From contig JAJEKV010000145.1 in the NCBI GenBank assembly GCA_021234155.1, positions 64,001-128,000 on the forward strand: a stretch of DNA of 64,000 bases, in the 5' to 3' direction. A program made the position numbers and the translations under genes. This DNA is from Isoetes taiwanensis (Eukaryota; Streptophyta; Lycopodiopsida; Isoetales; Isoetaceae). Of the stretch, positions 61,097 through 64,000 are shown piece by piece. The notes beneath the pieces were generated by a model that saw nothing but the letters and a program-made list of their open reading frames with translations, did no database searches and was not told the DNA's origin. Numbering within the stretch: the stretch's first letter is position 1; each line of letters opens with the position of its first letter.

Positions 61097-63028
61097 TATT
61101 GGGTTGTTGAACTTTAAATGCTATGGTGGCTTAGGGACTCATGAATCTCAGGAGCAAGTTTTCTTAAAGCATCATATTTTTTTGTTCTCCAGTGCCATCG
61201 GTGGAGCAGGTAAATTTTAAGACCCTAAATCGTCTTCATCTTATCTATTTATGTATTGTACAGAAGCTTGCCGACTTCTATTTTCCTCTTGAGGTTTTTA
61301 TTTGCTGGAAAAAGAGCTCGGATCATTCATTTGAAGCAGAGCATTGAAGCAGAGCAATTGAACACGTGAGTATAGTAGGCTTATGCCCTTGGATTCTTTC
61401 CAATTTTTTGCTTTTCCTTGCTTGATATCTGTATATCCAATCTGGCCCACAAATATTAAGTGTGACTTCTGAGGTCATTTATCTTGTAGACATGCTTTAG
61501 AGCCATTCATTTAATGAGAGGATTGGTGCTTTACTTCTACGGCATTGTTGGCCATTACAGATCTCTGTTGCTTCAGGAATACTGCTATTGAATATATTCG
61601 GCTTTGGTATGAACTGCAGCTCTATAATGTACTTCATATAAAACATGTTTTATCCATACCTTCCCTTGGTATATGTTGATCCGGAGTATAGAGTTGAAAT
61701 GGGAGATGGAATAATGTTAAGCACAAAATGCAAATAAAAATGGCAGATTTTGAGTTGTAATGCATTTTATTTCCAAAAGTTGTTCCTTCTTTGCGATATC
61801 TTAGTAAAGGATCTTAACAGACAAGTTCTAAGATTGAAATTCACTTCTTTCTTGCATCATTTTTGTGGCATTGCTTAATTGTTATGTTAATTGCAAATTT
61901 GCTAAAGAGTAACCATGGATTCTCATCACGGTGTCTCGAGTTTGACAACCACTGCACATGGCATGATGGAAATGCCTCAGATTACTGGCCAAGGTATCTT
62001 TAATATCCATTGCACATGCATATTTTTGTTCCTGTGCATTTAGACTTTTATGATGTTAGTATGCAGTCTCTCTCAGATACCGGTCTGTTGTCCTAGGCTG
62101 CACCTATATCCATAAGATCATCTGCTGCTCTAATGCATGGAATAAATTACTAATCGTATATTTCTATTCAGCCATGATGGCTTAAGCTAAACTTGCCTGA
62201 AACTAGTCCCAAAACTTTCTGTGATTTAGCTAAACTCTTCAAATTTTCCCTCTCATACTTTCTAGCGTTTAGCTAAACTAATCCAAAATTCATCCCAAAA
62301 AATTCTGAGATGCGGGCACAGAAAACTTCAAACTAAAATTATTATACTTTTTCTCAATTGTTTCCATTTACTTTAGTCATTTCTTGTGTGGAAACATGCT
62401 AATAAAATGCCAACTAGCTAAGTTTAGGCCTCAAATTATTCCATGGATGTTAGGTTAGAAATATTAATCATATATTTTCTTATTAGTTAGAATTATTTTA
62501 GCTAAACTAGCCCGAAACTCATTCCAATATTTTCTATGGCTTAGCTAAACGTTACAAATTTCCACACTCTTACTTTCTAGCATTTGGCTATTTAAAGCGC
62601 TCAAAGGTTGGGGTAGGCGCGAAAAAAGTTAAACTACAATTATTATTTTTTCCATTTACTTTAGCCAACATTTTTTGAAAATGTCCTAAAAAATCGCCAA
62701 ATTGCTAAATTTGGTCCTTAAATTATTCCATGCTCTAATGAGAATCTATTCAGATCACATATTTACCTCATCAATGCATAGATTAGGTACATAATGTATC
62801 ATCATTTGCTTGCTAATGAGTTTCCACAAAAATTAATAGATAAGCCAGCGAAGAATTACTCTTGACCAACGAATATGTAGCAAAATAACAGGAGGTCCCA
62901 GGGGGATTTGATATAGATATAATTTCTGAAACTATAGACCATATTCCTAAAATAATTCAACGGGTTGTCATAAAAAAAACATTGATTTAAGATAAAAGAT
63001 AATCACATTAGCTCGCTGGTTAGATTGG
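61097..63028 (+). repeat. Tandem triplication, unit 2 (1,932 bp)
   Basis: Nearly identical to unit 1 but with a 20-nt deletion inside the first long exon-like segment (after TATTTTCCTCT near 61,289), which shifts its frame, and a small deletion near 61,797 with a short insertion (CTTCTTTCTTG) near 61,848. The downstream AT-rich half is almost unchanged. Confidence 0.85.
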
Positions 63029-63983
63029 TATTGGGTTGTTGAACTTTAAATGCTATGGTGGCTTAGGGACTCATGAATCTCAGGAGCAAGTTTTCTTAAA
63101 GCATCATATTTTTTTGTTCTCCAAAGGCTATCCAGGAGCAGGTAAATTTTAAGACCCTAAATCGTCTTCATCTTATCTATTTATGTATTGTACAGAAGCT
63201 TGCCGACTTCTATTTTCCTCTCGCTTACATTTGAAGAAGCTTGAGGTTTTTATTTGCTGGAAAAAGAGCTCGGGTCATTCATTTGAAGCAGAGCATTGAA
63301 CTAGAGCAATTGAAGCACGTGAGTATAGTAGGCTTAGGCCCTTGGATTCTTTCCAATTTTTTGCGTTTCCTTGCTTGATATCTGTATATCCAATCTGGCC
63401 CACATTTATTAAGTGTGACTTCTGAGGTCATTTATCTTGTAGACATGCTTTAGGGCCATTCATTTAATGAGAAGATTGGTGCTTTACTTCTACTGCATTG
63501 TTGGCCATTACAGATCCATGTTGCTTCAGGAATACTGCTATTGAATATATTCGGCTTTGGTATGAACTGCAGCTCTATAATGTACTTCATATAAAACATG
63601 TTTTATCCATACCTTGCCTTGGTATATGTTGATCCAGAGTATAGAGTTTAAATGGGAGATGAATAATGTTAAGCACAAAATGCAAATAAAAATGGCAGAT
63701 TTTGAGTCGTAATGCATTTTATTTCCAAAAGTTGTTCCTTCTTTGCGAGATTTTAGCAATATCTTAGTAAAGGATCTTAAGAGACAAGTTCTAAGATTGA
63801 AATTCACTTCTTTCTTGCATCATTTTTGTGGCATTGCTTAATTGTTATGTTAATTGCAAATTTGCCAAAGAGCAACCATGGATTCTCATCACGGTGTCTC
63901 GAGTTTGACAACCACTGCACATGGCATGATGGAAATGCCTCGACATCGGCCACCGCGTGATCTTTAATATCCATTGCACATGC
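63029..63983 (+). repeat. Tandem triplication, unit 3 (partial)
   Basis: Third copy, interrupted at 63,984. The Trp codon of the first exon-like segment (ATTTGG in unit 1) reads ATTTGA, a stop, and the small upstream segment is altered (AAGGCTATCCAGGAGCAG). A short stretch near 63,942-63,960 differs from the other units. Confidence 0.8.
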
Positions 63984-64000
63984 TTTTTTTTTTTTTGAAG
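63984..64000 (-). mobile_element. Probable 3' end of an L1 insertion running off the window
   Basis: Thirteen T followed by GAAG replaces the expected continuation of unit 3. The nested L1 at 29,680 has the same junction: T-run followed by GAAGGACGCC. This suggests a minus-strand L1 of that family inserted here. Only 17 nt are visible. Confidence 0.4.

Overview
The window reads as nuclear DNA of a land plant with a repeat-rich genome. Three multi-exon plant-type genes with GT-AG introns are spread among degenerate retroelements, long microsatellites and large stretches with no recognisable gene. There are no operons, Shine-Dalgarno sites or prokaryotic features. The main LINE clade here has an L1-ORF1p-like RRM protein, an APE endonuclease and a YADD reverse transcriptase, which is unlike the usual seed-plant L1. 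With the low gene density this makes me lean to a non-seed plant (fern, lycophyte or bryophyte), but that is a weak inference.

Host genes, all on the minus strand: (1) 2,915-4,859, a DUF506 (PDDEXK-like) gene of three exons whose last exon carries a 5-nt tandem duplication that breaks the frame. (2) 43,750-44,554, a six-exon, 148-residue TspO/MBR-like membrane protein that lacks the family's Trp/Pro-rich first loop. (3) 45,288-48,403, a 12-exon Rgp1 homologue (partner of Ric1 in the Rab6/Ypt6 exchange factor), about 617 residues. Coding-like stretches I could not name lie at 12.4-12.9 kb, 16.8-18.0 kb, 24.7-26.8 kb and 55.9-59.5 kb.

Mobile DNA: a decayed Ty3/gypsy element on the plus strand (about 19.3-23.6 kb, Met-tRNA primer site, catalytic residues lost) and a Ty1/copia fragment on the minus strand (42.1-43.2 kb). 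The most striking part is 27.3-41.98 kb, where two SINE-like units and three LINEs (A, B, C) lie head to tail on the minus strand. Their junctions fall at (GA/TC)n tracts, and the ORF1 start codons of LINEs A and C sit directly next to such a tract. A normal plant-type L1 3' end (zf-RVT domain, poly-A) is nested inside LINE A. The same LINE clade recurs as an outward-facing pair at 50.5-51.8 kb and about 52.9-55.4 kb, and as tail-only copies at 11.5 and 14.0 kb, ending in different short repeats, (TTCC)n and (ATTCT)n. An unoccupied copy of the 14.0-kb target site survives at 11.2 kb.

Other structure: a segmental duplication (11.0-12.1 versus 13.7-14.7 kb), several short tandem duplications, a 34-bp-arm foldback at 49.3 kb, a (GT)58 tract near the Rgp1 5' end, a cluster of four G-boxes upstream of DUF506, and a tandem triplication of a ~1.94-kb unit at 59.1-64.0 kb that appears to end in another L1 insertion at the window edge.
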